Origin: Acanthaster planci | Lineage: Eukaryota; Echinodermata; Asteroidea; Valvatida; Acanthasteridae | Length of the DNA stretch: 64,000 nt | NCBI RefSeq assembly: GCF_001949145.1 | Contig: NW_019091386.1 | Coordinates: forward strand, 1,601,986 to 1,665,985 | Direction of reading: 5' to 3' | Shown here: positions 1 to 14,399 of the stretch, in pieces | Layout: each line of letters starts with the position of its first letter | How positions within the stretch are numbered: position 1 is the stretch's first letter | Translations under genes and position numbers: made by a program | Notes under the pieces: generated by a model | Databases searched by the model: none | What the model was told of the DNA's origin: nothing | The model's input: the letters and a program-made list of their open reading frames with translations, nothing else

Positions 1-516
1 TGTACTTCTAAAAATACAAGCAGTAACACGTGCACAATAATGTCTTGAACAGACAGCCAGCCGTCTGAAGAGACTACCGATACTTGAACAAACTGAATGG
101 GACAATAAAGAAAGTGGAGCAAACCTTTCGGCATGTTGATGCCATCAGAGTATTTGAAACCGTCACAGGCAGCTGCACTTCTCGTGGGTCATTAACTTTT
201 TGGACATCAACATTTTTTCTCTAACAATCCTGAAGCAAAGGCTCATTTAATTAAATACATGTGCTTTCTCCTTGTACATATATATCGCTCACAGACCAAG
301 GCCCACTTTGTTTTCCCTTTCACAGGAACATTTTGGAAGTGCGCTCATTTCAATACTTTCCCCCCCCCTTGCACTGTGGTACCATCACAGCAGCATTCCC
401 CATGAGCCAGGTAAAATGATTGGGAGTAGGGAGAAGCTCTAAATGACTGAGCAAGTTGTGAGTGTTTCTGCCCTTCACTTTCAGGAGAAGCTGGGCCTCT
501 GACTCCTGCATCTTAC
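1..516 (-). other. Adducin intron (partial, left edge)
   Basis: This is intronic sequence downstream of the adducin exon on the minus strand. It contains a C10 homopolymer run near 360 and AT-rich sequence. I see no exon or recognisable element. Confidence 0.7.
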
Positions 517-634
517 CCTGTGGGGCCGCCCCACCACGTCCACTGCCCACTGATGTCTGGTTGAACCTCGACTGGGGGAGCACCAAGTCTGCTATCTGCT
601 GAAGGGCGATAAGGCTGGCTGGGTGAGGCCCGCT
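517..634 (-). CDS. ADD: Adducin, second coding exon (residues 72-110/111)
   Basis: The acceptor is TGTTCTGGTTGCAG|AGC and the donor CACAGG|GTAAGA (118 nt, phase 0 to phase 1). The exon encodes SGPHPASLIALQQIADLVLP followed by residues ending GGAAPQG. The LxALQQIAD block, and the AAPQG at the exon end, align with vertebrate adducin (GLLALQQIADFM ... AAPQGG). This is the beginning of the aldolase-II-like head domain. The next exon (expected to begin near GMAALNMSLG in vertebrates) is not between 1 and 516, so it lies beyond the window. An overlapping minus-strand ORF reading on past the donor is intronic. Confidence 0.92.
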
Positions 635-775
635 CTGCAACCAGAACACACAGGGGAGGGGAAGAGAAAAGGAAACAATATGTTAATTTGGGGGTATCTC
701 TGTATGTTTTGCATTGGCTTTGAGCATGACCAAGAGAGGGCGCTTTGCTGCCTGTCAACAACTTCCCATTTGGCC

Positions 776-792
776 CACCACCACCACCACCA
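776..792 (+). repeat. (CAC)n microsatellite
   Basis: Five to six CAC units. It reads as polyhistidine or polytryptophan in spurious ORFs. Confidence 0.85.
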
Positions 793-2169
793 GTCTTCAC
801 ACATACTCTTCACCAGTTGATTCATAGTGCATTTATTCCTCATATACTTAGTTCTACACTATTAAGCAGGTCTGGTCTGAGTCTCTCCACTGTCCCATAA
901 ATACAGCTCACTGAGGAAGTGGGAACCATGCAGCCTATCAAGCCACTCTGTTTTGTTCATTTGTGAGAGGGTTATTAATGGCCAATTCTTTTTTTTTTTT
1001 TTTACAGGTAAAGTGTGCATGCACTGAACATTGAACATTCAACGAAGCCAGCCAACATCAAGCTACATGTACCAGTGATTTACAAAGCTCTTCTTGAAGT
1101 ATATCCTTCAAGTTGGGAACACAGTGACCAGGCAAACAACTAAGGGGCCAAGAGACAGGAAAATCCCAGACAGCACAAGAGTAAGCATGACTCTAATACA
1201 ATTTGGGCTCCAAGGATGCCCCCAAAATGTTTGCTTTCTTTCCACCTGAAGTTTCTTTCCACTGAAAACCAATGGAAAGAAATTTCTTTTTACTTATTTC
1301 TGAGGACTTTCGAAACAAAATGCACTTGGAAATGGATATCAAGTCAGTAGCTTTGCGAGTTGCTGGTCATAAAATATGACACTTCTGTGCTATACCAGTA
1401 GATGTGAATGAAATTCACAACAAAATGTCCAGGATACATGTACCGGTTACATGTGGGTGCATAGTTACTTCAATGTAGAGAGACTTTTCTTCTTGGTACG
1501 CAAGCTCCAATTACAGCTGCTTTTGCCGATTTACCCTGAAGTTTCATACCGTAGAGTGTCCATTTTCTAAGAAGCCCTTGAGAGGTCTGATGCCCTTACA
1601 TTCTCCTCAGTTATTCATCCTAATCCTGGGTGACTACAAGATTATTCAGGTTTGCCCGCCCCCCATATGAATGGCCCTCACTGCGAAGCTCCAAATCTCT
1701 GTTCATCCGAACAAGACTCAAGGGGCTGAGGAAGATTTGTGCCTATAGAAGAGACAAGCTCTACCTCTTCAGTGGTGAATTGGCAATGGTTGGAGGGGTA
1801 ACAGTTGATTGGCAGTATCACAAATACCAGTCCAAGTACAATACTGTTCAACTGTGGCATATGGAACATGTACGTCGTGCATGCACACAATAATTGCTGG
1901 AATAATCACTTTGCTATCAATCCGCCTTTCCAGCCTGTGGGAATTTTATCTGTAGGGCTCGCTCTTATCACGCAGCAACCCATCTTGATTAGCCCACCAG
2001 CTAGTCAATGAGGCACTGATGAGGTCGACTCTGGATACAGTGCATGTCCACATGTCCGGTTGGAGGGGTTTTCTGACAACGCTCCATTTTTTCCTTGCAC
2101 TCAATATGACATCTTGTCAAAGCACATGCTTGATAGATGATCATTTCATACAGGTACAATATAATATTG

Positions 2170-2275
2170 TACAATATAAACTGACCGTGCATGTACATGT
2201 ACCGGTATATGTGCATGGGTACATGTACATGTACATGTATGTGCCAACATTGTACATGTACATGCTCTACCGGTA
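2170..2275. repeat. Dense TACATG/ACCGGT palindromic word cluster
   Basis: Many overlapping copies of GTACATGTAC and TACCGGTA-type words occur in about 100 bp. Similar clusters sit near 5165-5195, 5380-5410, 7010-7075, 8275-8310, 10605-10640, 21865-21905, 26785-26850, 29905-29950, 58930-58985, 61360-61420 and 63285-63365. Overlapping short ORFs rich in Tyr, Met, His, Val and Cys are produced by these words. Confidence 0.8.
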
Positions 2276-4874
2276 GTGCACTGGTATATGTACAAGTCAG
2301 GCTTAACAGGGTCCATTATATCTACGTGGCACTACAGAGATTCACTGTTAGATTAATGGACTCCAGTTCAGAGATTGCTAAACAGGGTATATTGCAAAGG
2401 TACTAGTACACTGCGGAATTCACTAATCACACCAAAGCCTGGGAAAAAACTATCCCGTTCTTTGCACACTGGGAACCGGACCGGAGGATTAAAAGGGTGG
2501 ACATGAATGCACACGCACGGGTACGTTCCTGCATAATGTTCGGCTTTGTTTCAAACCATCTGTGATGTCAGCAGCATTGGTATAATTCCAACTACCGATA
2601 ATACCTGGGCTCCACTCAAAGTCAAACGTTTGAGCATATGCACTGGTCATAAAGCTACATACATGTATATACATTATCTGACCAACGACGTCATTCCATC
2701 GCTAATTCTACCAACATTTACACAAGGAAACGTGTGATGTAACGACAAGCTTTAAAGAAACTACCACTTTCAAATGGAAGGACCCATGCAATGTAACTTT
2801 TTAATGCAGTCCTCAATGCATCCCGTTTCACGTCATTTTTCACTTTTCATTTGGCCACTTGAAAGAACATTTGGGTGAGCTTTGGGTTGTTATGCTTATG
2901 CAAATATGCATATTCACAAGGATGTCATTCCAGGGAGGAGCTTCAATGTTTGCTGATTCACAGACTTTCCGTCCACCTAAATCAGTGTGCATGGAAACTA
3001 GCAATATGTCTTGACCCATGAGGTTTAACATTAGTGTTAAGAAGTTAGTTTATGGAGATATTTATTATTTACACATGTAATTACTTATTGGAGTCCCTGG
3101 CAGCTAGCCACATATCAGTAGGGGTGCACCTGACACCCTGAAAATGGTACTTGTATCTAACCATGACCTTTAATAAAAGTAACTCAACTGGACTTCACTG
3201 TCTGCCAGCTGACAACCATAGGCCAATATGCACCAGACTAAAAGCTTTTGAAGAACCATTAAGGTCCACTTTGGAAGTCAGAGTATTGTTTGGTAAATAA
3301 AAAACCTCTGAGGGGCACTTCAGTTTTGCTACAGGCGTTAGTATCGATAAAATGATCCCGTTTAAGAAAACCACCATTCATTGTGTCCAATGAAGGCTGA
3401 ATCCAAACAGTGACAATTACTGTCTGGTTCAACTTTTTGTTTTATTAAGACCACAAAGTGACATACTTTTTAGTCAAAATCATCAGACTGTACCCCATAA
3501 AGAGAATGACTGAACACAGACAGGTCCAACAAGGACAACAGGCCAAGTAACAGACTGGGTTATAAACCCTAATAAACCTGCCATAATGTTGTTGCGGTTG
3601 CCGGTTCCTGGTCCCCTTCATTCAGTTTGGATTGTCTGAGACTTCACAGCTCATTGGCACCAGTAACACATTCGGTACCGATACATATAAAGGAAAGTGT
3701 TTACTTGTTCAGTAGTTGTGGGAAAAAACACACAATATTTCACCTATTTTGTGAGGACCGAAAATGTTATAGAAACAGAACAATGTTCCTACAACATAAT
3801 AAATTGTCCCCTGAACTGGGTGAAGGCCTACCCATATGACAATGTACATGTAGGTTTACATACACAGTACCAGTAATTCTTATACCACTGCAGAGACATC
3901 ACAATCAATAATTTTCCTCGAAATTAAATATCTAATCTACTCTTCACGTGTTTCAATTTGTCAAAGTATTTTAATTTATCTGGCATAAGATCCTTCCAGT
4001 GAAATCTATGACCAGGGTACCGTACAACAAAACGATTGTTGCCTACGGTGACAGGATCCATGGGTTTTGTTAACTGTCACATTACATACATGTGTACATG
4101 GACATGTACACTACATGCAAGTGGGCAGGCAATAAGAGGGTGGAAAGTTCAGTGACCCATTGCCAGCCAGGGGATCAACAGGATTATCCTCTATACCACT
4201 TGATCAGAATAGGGGCTTAAGCTGTATCAATGGGCAACTCTAGAGAGTGACTTCATTTAATCAATACCTGGAAAAGTAGACTGGAGTCCTTTTATGCTCA
4301 TCCAATGGTGCTTATGCCAGCCTATATCCAATAACCTGAAAAGCCTGCATTACACTGTGCTTGTCTGGCTTCTTCACCAGCGCCAGACCATGCGAGCGTG
4401 ACAGTTTATCATTGTGTGGCTACATGTACACAATTACACACAGCCTGGATGTTTTCTCACTCTTCCTAAATGTTTTTCCTTCTTCTACTTTTTCCCCCCT
4501 TTTGTCAGTGAGCCATTAGCCTTTTACGGCCCAGCATGTACAACGTACATGTAGACATCTAAATGTACAGCTTCAATTCCAACAGGTGGTCTTTCAACAA
4601 CGGGGGAAAAAAGGACTTGTTTCCTTACAAAGAAGTGAATGTACCAAGATGGCAACACATGTTTGTACAGTGTAAATTCGTATGTTACTGGTAGCATGTT
4701 CATAAAACTACACTTTTATTTGCTCCTCATTCAGGACGGAGATTTCTTCAGATTAAAGGGTGACCAATTTCATTTTAGCAATGTCAGTTTTTCACCCTCG
4801 AATACTGGTAGACCTGTTCTGTGAAACAAATTTCATGGGGGCAGTGCAATTCACATACATAGGATTGCAACTTG

Positions 4875-4893
4875 AATAATAATAATAATAATG
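4875..4893 (+). repeat. (AAT)n microsatellite
   Basis: Six AAT units in a row. Confidence 0.9.
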
Positions 4894-7800
4894 AATAACT
4901 ATGTTTTCAAATGAAATGGTGTGCTGCACCCCCCAATTTTCCACCTGCGCAGGTTTGGGATAGTCGTGATCTTTGTTCTCTCCACTCCCTGCAGTCAAAC
5001 AATGTGGCAGTCTTCAAGCTGCCATTCTCCTCACAAAATCAAACCGCCAACATTCTCAGTCAATACACCTCCAGACAGTCTGGTGGTTGGGCAGACAATA
5101 CAGTCACAACAACATGACCCCACACCGCCCTCAAGTGACAGGTGCAAGACAAACAAATATTGTAAGTGCATGTACATGTATGCATGTACATGTAACAGGT
5201 GCATTGAACATTGCACATGCCTGCGGGTACGTGTTCACTATAAACAGTACCAAACAGTACTGTGTATGCAGAAAACCTAGCAGCCACAACACCAACAGAC
5301 TGCAAAAGAGTTAACGGTAAATAAGGGTCAGCAGAAGCTGGGTAACGGTCTCTACATCACAGTACATGTACATACCAAAAATGTACCAGTATGTACATGT
5401 ACGGTACATGCACATGAAGTGATGCTTTTTGTCAACGTTAATACGTAGACATTGGGTTGGCTGAATGATTCACAATACACAAATTTCAACAAATTTATTT
5501 ACATATACGAGAACTCGTACATGTACCGGTACACATGCAACTCAAGCTGTTCTTGACCTAATTTTTTGTTGACAAAATGAGCTCTGTAAATTACCAGGCT
5601 TTTAAACAGGTTCCCTCTGTAACAGACAATTCAGAATATGATTTTTATGCAACTACCAGCATAAAGTTCAGAACAGGGTCAAAGCAGGTGAAATGCACTT
5701 TGTATGAAATTGACCTCTTTGCAAAATTGGTCACTTCCATGGCAAGAACCGTATAGATCTGACAGAAATGCAAATTATGAATGATTCCCAGACAAACTGC
5801 ACAATTTTGAAGAGACGGAAGTCAGGAAGTTTAAGGACTGCCACATACTCGTACACCGGACATGCAATTGTTGATAACAAGAGCTCATAATGAGGTATTT
5901 GCTCATGTATAACTTTGAACACTCTCTGGCCATCTGGGGCCCAGCGCACATTTGACATCTCATCAATCATATCTCTTTCATTACAGAACTTTTTGTGCAA
6001 AGAAATTGCTCACCCTCCTTTTGTGGGGAGGGGTCTGCGTACTCAGGTGGGAAGGGGGTATTCTTCCCCCACCAGTCACAGTAATTCTTAAAAAATGAAT
6101 TCAGCAGGCCAAAACAATACCAATGCTAATCCTACCTAAATCTGCCAGACATCTTAAATTGGCTTCAACATGTACATTTAGTTACCAAAGTCCTGCCACC
6201 CCAGTGGACTAAAAAGTTCAAGTACACATTTTGTTCCAAGTGAAAAACATTTCACCACTTGGCCATGTCTTGGAATTCTGGAAGATTCAGAAAACCTCCA
6301 CGAAAACAAACCCAGGGAGTTTAAACAGATGAAGAGAATGGTTTCTAAATTTTGGTTGATCAACAAAACATTTTGTGGTTGACAAAAATACAATGAAGAT
6401 CAGCTGATTACATGAAACTTGTCATCTCTGGTTTAACTTTCACTACAGAAAACACTAACCTGCAAAGTATCATGACCTTGAATACATTTTCATCATTTAT
6501 GCATTGCATGAATCTGCATTACTGCATTAAGCTGTGAAGTTGGTTTCATCAACTTCTTTGCCCTACTCCTCAGCCCCATCAAAGAAACACCAATGGACTG
6601 TGACAGACACTGAGGCAGTGATGCAGTCACACGTGTACCTCATTTGCATATCATCTGCATACACCACGAAGCAGAGATCTGGGGAGGGGAGGGGAGAGAG
6701 CTAAAACCATCAGCCAATCGTATTTTCCGCTTCAACCAGCATAGAAAAGAACACGGTGTCATCGCGTGAGTCAACGGACATGGCAAGTCACGACCGAGGC
6801 AGCTGGCCTGCCTTGCGTGACCAGGAGGTCGGCCATTGATTTTTAATCATGCATGGTTTACCCACGATTCATGCATAATCATGTTGTTTCCATTGTGCCC
6901 AAATAGAGTGATCATGGTCAAGGGATAGATGGCAGATTTGTGTGGAATAACATTAAGACTTACCGGGAAGATCGATGCAATAAGTTTCACCCGTACGAGT
7001 TCTACACTGTAACATGTACATGTACCAGTGCTGTGCATGTACAGTACATGTACATCATCTATTGCATGTACCGGGTACTGTAAAGTTGCTTGGTGGAAAC
7101 ACATGTTTATAAACCAACTATGGTACACATTCCATAAGTCAAAAAGAGATTCTGAAAATGCCCTTGCTTGCACTATCTTCGTGTGAGCTTGTTTACGACT
7201 ATTCAACATTTTCCGAAAAGGGTCAGCATGACCGCGAGCGCAAGTGCAAATGTGTGGTAAAGCACCCATACGGTACATGCAAGTGCACATAACCTTAACC
7301 CTAATCGTGGTGTCCACAGTCATCCAATCATGTCCTCAGTAATGATGTCACGATGTACTTGTCTCAACATTCGGAACAAGAGTTCAGTTAAAATTTTCAG
7401 TAACAAATGCAAAGTTTTTCGACAAGCAGAAGTGATTTATTTCTCCTCCCCTAAAATTCATGCACAAACACAAACATGCCAAGTGATCTGTGAAATTATC
7501 CCTCCCTCCCCCCAACTACGGTAGTGTACCAGTACCATACATGTACATGTAGGTAAGCTACCTTTCAAGATTTACAACCCACGACATGATGAAAATACAT
7601 GGGCTTGAGGGATTATGCCGTGATAAGGTGAACAAACTACAGCAGATATAGATGCTGTTCATGGCCTATTTGGGCAACACTTTTTTCGTCCAAATTGTGT
7701 TGACTCATTTCTAAAAATATAATTAAGAGAACTGCTACAAAATCTGGGTTGGATTTCTTTCTAGCACTCGTTCATTAATTCTGTGGGACTTTCTGTTGTT

Positions 7801-10007
7801 ATTCAAATTGTGAAAATACTTACCATAGGATTTATTTTGAATACTTTGGAAAACATGACTATATTTGAAAGGGCTCCTGAATATTTGCTTGTCATGCACA
7901 GCGTAAGAATTACATTGGTTGGCCTTAACCGCATTAAGGGAGCTGGTTTTTTTGCTAGGGATATCAGGACCAACATTTTTGGTGGCCACAGTCCGCAGTC
8001 CCCACAACAGTGGAAAAAGTATGAGCGTACATCTTTAATGATGTATAAATCATATTACAGTTTTTAAAAAATGGTTATATTTTACCGGGTACAATGTAAC
8101 AGACTGAACTTAAACCTGAAGTAATTTAATAAATATGTCGTAATACACAAATCAATAAGCCCCTATCTCTGACTTTGTCCACATTAATACGCTATCATAG
8201 GAGGAAGACACATTTCTACATTGATAAATTACTGTACCTACTAGCATTCATGGCTGTGCATTGTAACGTTTGGGGTACCGGTATATCATCAGACATACAT
8301 GTACATGTATGGTACCGTAAGTGCAAGTAAATTACAAATTTATATTCAACAGTGAAATTCAACCCTTCTCCTGAAACTCATCTCTCTTGGAATCGTAACA
8401 TAATCCTTCAGTAAATTGGCCCCGATATTATTTCTCATTGGCAAACTTCATGTCCCAGGGATGCTGCCTGACACATTTCCATCAAGAATTCAGGCTTTTT
8501 TCCTTTAAAGGCTAGGGAGAAGGGCTCATGCAATGTGTCAACGAACACGCCACAAATCTGTTGTTTCTCCCCAAATCCAATTTAACCGAGGAGTGAGATT
8601 CCGTCTGTTTTTTTTTTTCCTGGTAGATTAGCTGTCCAGAAGACTGTGGAATCTAACACAGCCTGGTGCTGGATCCAGAGAGAGGGAGGGGTAAGGGGTG
8701 TGAAATCTCAGATACAGTAGGAAGTCGGTAAGGTAAGGGGCAAAAATGTCTCACGCAATGTGTAAAATGAACCCAAGCCAGATGGTCCACTGAACTGCAG
8801 TGAACGCACTGGCCTTAAATATGCACAGTCGTGCATGTGGATTGACAATAAAGTGTGCCAATCAATTGAAAAACAAATGAAATTCAGACTTTTTATGAGC
8901 CCATCTACATGTATGTCACGCTGCATCAATCCTTGCACGTAGTAGCAGCAAGCCAACAAAGTTTTTTTTTATTCTCTCATGTTCTCAGACAGTTCCGAGT
9001 GTAAAGTATTAAAAATTACACAGGTGAAGGACAAGACAAAAAGATTAAGAATAGCAAGACCAACAAATCACAGAGAAATCACAACTCCAAAAGATGAGAA
9101 TTCTATCCATTTTCAATTTTTCTTTTTCAATAACACAATGCACTGCCATGACAAGGAAGGTTACAGGAACATGTACCCCTGTACAGTACATGTAGGGTAC
9201 ATGTACCAGCATATGATCATGTACAAGAAAAAGCACAGGCTGTCCATTCATGCTGCATTTCACCATGGCTGTAACAATGACAAGACTCCAGATGAATGCT
9301 CCATTCACCAATTTTTAAAACTGCTAAATAAACCCAAGGTCCAGACATCTACCGCCATATGTTAGAAACAGAAGGCCCTCGACTGCTTCCAATTTTATGC
9401 ATGGTATTCTTCATAAGAAACAGGAATCACATTTGTCTGGACTGACAAAAAAAAATGAATTCATGCTGAGCCAATGATATGGTGTGACCAACTATTCCAG
9501 AACCCTTTCACAATGAATGGCAAAGCCCTAGTACAAGTCTAATCTTGCCATGGACAGTCATGCACGTGAATCACGTACACATGAGTCTCGCACACGCATC
9601 GGTTGGGCACAGTAAGCAATATTATTCAGACTCTCTCGTTAATATTCACGGCACGGCCATCAGTCATTGGGGCCAATCGTCATGAGGCTGGCGCTGACAG
9701 AGCAGGCCATATCCAGGCAACTGTGATATGAGACGGAGCCTGTCAGATGATGAAACATACATGTACACACATACATGTATACACCCGCCCCGCACTGCAA
9801 GTAATTTGCACCATTCTTTGCATCAAGCAAATAACTGCTCCCCTCATTATCATGCAACCTGCCGCGAGGCCCTTGGTGTGTTTTTTCCTCGGTTCCTCCC
9901 CCATCTGAATTCTCCTCCTCCAGACAGATCAAAATGACCGGGCAAAAGGAGAGGTTTCCAATGGGGGACTACGTACATGTACTGTACAAGAAATTAGAAA
10001 AACCAAA

Positions 10008-10077
10008 CCTCGCGCGAGTTTACAGGCCAGCCAGACAATTATGGGACAATTATGCATGCGGTGACCAGTTCGCGAGG
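10008..10077. promoter_or_regulatory. Twin GACAATTATG sites flanked by a CCTCGCG inverted repeat
   Basis: GACAATTATG occurs at 10034-10043 and again at 10045-10054, an 11-bp period of about one helical turn. CCTCGCG (10008-10014) and CGCGAGG (10071-10077) lie outside them. The words contain Sox-like ACAAT and homeodomain-like AATTA cores. This is a candidate intronic enhancer element in adducin. Confidence 0.25.
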
Positions 10078-12297
10078 TGGGGATGGGCGAGAGGAGAGTC
10101 GGGGGAAAAAAAAACCCATCCCTGAAATAGTGAACGAGTTCCCAGATCAGCTGACGGTGTCATGACTGCTGCTGCATCTACCCAATGTACATGTATACTG
10201 CAAAACTGTGACGCCAAGTGCAGCCGGTGTCTTTATTTCAATGTCTGCGGCTTGGAGGGGTGCTGTTAATGCTGTGTCCATGAAAACCCGACAGCATGAC
10301 GCTCACAGTATGCTCGGTGTGTGCTCAATGTACATGTATGCGTGTGCATAATGCACGGCTTGGCTGACTGCATGGGTGTGGCTTGAGAACCTCAGGCCAT
10401 TAGACACAGCATATGTGAACTGACAAGTCGTGGCCAAAATGTGAATGCACTTTGGGGTATTTTTCTTTTCGATATAAACACCGGGGGGCCATATCAATAA
10501 TGTAATGCACTGACGCACTAATAAACTAGGGATCGTATTGTTAGAAATAGCAGTTAATAGTGTTCTAAATCAATTTTGGTTTCAAACAGAACTATTTCTG
10601 TGTACACGTACACATGTACATGTATGTACATGTATGTACATGAACATGCTTCTTTTTCCTTGTAATGTATGTTATGCATGCATTGTAAACTGCAAGCCTG
10701 CCGGTAATCTGTTCCATCCTTGAATGAATCTCTCACGCCAAACTACATGTAGTTTTCTAGATCCCTGCTCTAGCATGTGTCAAAGTGATGTGCATGTACA
10801 TGTACAATTGTACCCGGTATGTGCCCTGCATTTTCAATTATCTCCATCATTACCTGCTAACCAGTAGTGTCAATTTTCTATGGCTGGCCTGGTCTCAGGG
10901 TTGGCAAACCATGAAACTCTGTTCACCTTATTAGCAGCCCATCATATCATTCAGTAAAACATAAAAAAAAATGAAAGGATTAACAACACTGGTTCTCCTT
11001 AATGCAGCTCTACAACTGAATCAGGTTACAGGTTACCTTTGATAAAAATGGATTATGCAATGTGGCAATTTATACACACCTCAGAGACAGTGGAAAGATT
11101 TGATGCATATTGGTACATGCACAATGTGCACACGCTCCCATGCACTCTCTCCCTGATATCTCAATCCTGGTACTGCCCTAACCCCTTGTTCTCGCCTCTC
11201 TGACCTCCACCAGCACTGGAACATTCTTCCTTTCCTGGCCCCTTCCTTCTCTCCCTGCAATTTATGCTTGCCTTGCCAGACATGGGTCAGCTCTCTGGCA
11301 TGTGTGAGCGAGTGGTCAGCTGGGGTCATTTATTTTGAGTCCCTCACTGGGGCTTTTTCCCCAGGCCCACAGACTGCCAGAGGACAAATTGGGGTGGGAA
11401 GATCTATGATAAGGCTGAGGAAAAAACAAACTAGGCATGGGGAATACATGTGTTGTGAGAAACAAGACTTAAAACTATGGGACCACAAATCCAGGGGCCT
11501 GGACTGGCAAATTTGGCTCAGTCTTAATAGCTGTGGTAACTTTAGGGGACCAGTACCAGCATTATTTGCAGAATAAACAAGCATACTGGTAGGTAAAGAT
11601 CTATAAAATTCAGATCCAACTTCTTCCCAAGAAAACTACCGGTAGCAATTTTTCATTTCAAGAAACCATTTACCAAAAAATGACCTTTGGCCTCCCAGCT
11701 AGGATCCTTCTCCTCAGATCTACCGGTACCAGGATCTCTTTGATTATTCTTACATGATTGACGGCCCAGTCATTACCAACTCATAAAATGTACCAAAAAC
11801 CTGTTGGGCCAATGGGGCAGATTTTAAAAGATTCTGGACATACATGTATGCCCTCTGCTGGTCAAAATCCATTTTCGAGTAACATGTGGAACGGCGTACA
11901 AAAACCTTTACAATCAAGCATACCGGTACCTTTGCCATTTTCCAAACCTTGGTTATGTCCATGGCCGTGGCTCTGCCTGAAAACTGCGGTCCTGCACATT
12001 GCATTTATTTTTTGATGGATTTGTCGTTTTTATTTTGATCACTGTTTCAATTAATCGGACAGCTCCCCCTCCCCCACCCATCATACCCGGTATTATAATT
12101 TTCCAGCAAGTTTCCCAAGACGGTAATGTAGTCAGTCTGGAGACTCAAAATGAATTTTTTTGCTAAACGCATGCCATTTATAATGCATTCTATCCATTTG
12201 CACAGGTGTCAGCTACATGTGACCAAACTGTGTGTTCATCCCACATTTTGGAGGTAACATTTCAGGCGTATAATGCTTAAGATTTTTTTTTCCGTTT

Positions 12298-12359
12298 AAC
12301 CACTTTGAGGCTGTTCTCCAAGCCCTCTTACAGGAAATCTTTTTTTTCACAAAGTGGTT
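12298..12359. repeat. Inverted repeat with 10-bp perfect arms
   Basis: AACCACTTTG (12298-12307) and CAAAGTGGTT (12350-12359). Confidence 0.5.
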
Positions 12360-13132
12360 TCCATTTACTGAGGGGGAAATTGTAATAAGAAATCAACACA
12401 CCGTTGGTTTGAATCAACCAACCAAATAAAACATGCAGGACTGAATTTACTTGATGTACTTTAAGCAGATCATGGACCTCCATACGGGGTACGTTTTGCC
12501 AGAGTTTTCCGAATCAGGTCCTATACATGTCAGAAGCCAAAGCCAAGGTATGAAGCTAAGATTTGGAAAACGCCCACGGTAAAAAAAATCACAGGTACTG
12601 TAGGTACATCATGTACATGTAATCACTATTTGAGATTAAATTCTACACGAGAAAAATACAATGTAACAAGGTACAACAATATGTCATACATGTATTTATA
12701 TGTACATTACATCTACGGTAGACTTGACCAGAAATCCGGCTGCACACAGGTGTACTTACACAACACTGAACAGGCAAGCTGCAGGCAGGTTCCAGATGAA
12801 TGTGGACGGGAATGCAGGATAGACTTATACAAGTCTACATTTAAACAAGGAATTCAAGGGGCCTGATGAGAACATGCGCTGCCTAATCAACAACCAAAAC
12901 GCCATCAAAATCGAACATACTGCATGAACATTCATACAATGCATTGCAATTTTTTAAAAAAGTACAGCCGTGCTTCCAAATAAGCATTGTTGAAAATGTG
13001 ACAACGATGAGACCAGAATTAACCGATGATGGTGCTACCACAATCTTAACGGGTAAAACAAAAGAAATATTGCGATGAATCCCCGAATGAATTTAATAAT
13101 CGCCCCATGCACAAAAACTGCATGCCAAATAG

Positions 13133-13180
13133 GGGAAAAAAAAAAGAAAAAAAAGAAAAAAAAGGGAAAAAGAAGAAACT
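13133..13180 (+). repeat. A-rich polypurine tract
   Basis: Long A runs interrupted by single G or GGG over about 48 bases. It could be a retroelement tail, but no element body is recognisable. Confidence 0.75.
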
Positions 13181-14399
13181 AATCAATAAACGAAAAAAAC
13201 AAACCTGAAACATGTCCTAATTAACATGTTGGCAAATTGAAAGAAAAGAGAAAAAACAAAAGTTAAGTTTACTGCAAATTAGGGGGCTGTCTTCAAATAC
13301 CGGGGGAGGGTGCATGTACATGTAGGCCTAATTAACACACAACTGAAAGAAACTGGGACATGTATACTTGTTTACGTGTGTGAAATGAACCATCGCACAA
13401 CCTGCTTTCCTGCTTAGCAAAAGTAAATTTAATTTATTTACCGGTATATGGTACACGACAAACTGATTGCTCTAATGGCCAAATGACAATGCCCAGGTGC
13501 AGGTCTGAAATTGTTCCAACTCCTAAAATATACACTATAGATGTACATGTACCAGTACACTACCAGGTACATTGTACATCCACATACTTTAGTAGATCAT
13601 GTGGATTTTTTTTACACAATAGAAAGAATCAACCTGCCTTTGTTGTGTATTGATTTTTATGAGCCAGACAGTTGTGTCTACTGGTGTCCATGTAGGAGTA
13701 CCGGGTACCATAGTGATGTGACAACTGAGAATGTTTATCATCAACAGAAAGTCAGGAAATTATGAACAGTGCCCATCCTTGCACGCAGGTCAGTACTGCT
13801 TTCAGAACATTCAATGGATAATATTCCAGCACAATATTTCATCCTGTTTTCACACTGAGTCACACTGATGTCGTGGCTCAAGTCCGCAGCATGACTATAC
13901 CAAGTCGAAGCCTGCGGGACTAATGTGATGAGTTGCTCCCTTCATTTGAGCAAGACAAGTTTACACGTTTGTGGAATACCGGCATGTAGCTACATGTATA
14001 GGCCTGGCCCCCAATTGGACTGCTTAAGACTGCTCAGAATCACATGACGCTTAATGATTTTACAACGTGCGACATCATTTATGACAGAAAAAAAGAACAC
14101 ACCTCAAAAGATCCACGTATGTGTACACATATATGTGCACATCGTGATCTGGGATCATGCTGTGCATTTGCACATGTAAAAGCTCCCAAGAATTACCAGT
14201 ATGGGATACCAGTAGCTCTCAGTAAGTGGGAACAATGAACTTTTTTGCAGCATACATGTGCACTGTACCGGTACTTACATATTTTAACTACATCAAAAAC
14301 CATTTTATGAGGCAGATACTGTGAGCTCTGATAACATTAAAACATTAAACAGGCATACAAACTGCCTACTGCATTCGCAGTTAGAAAAAACTGACTTGG

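Noticed and set aside
4921-5314. Overlapping 113- and 119-codon plus-strand ORFs
   Set aside because: Both run through TACATG repeats and do not resemble any family.
6847-7323. 158-codon minus-strand ORF with many Cys/Tyr/Met/His
   Set aside because: The composition comes from TACATG and GTGCA words. No domain and no conservation signal visible.
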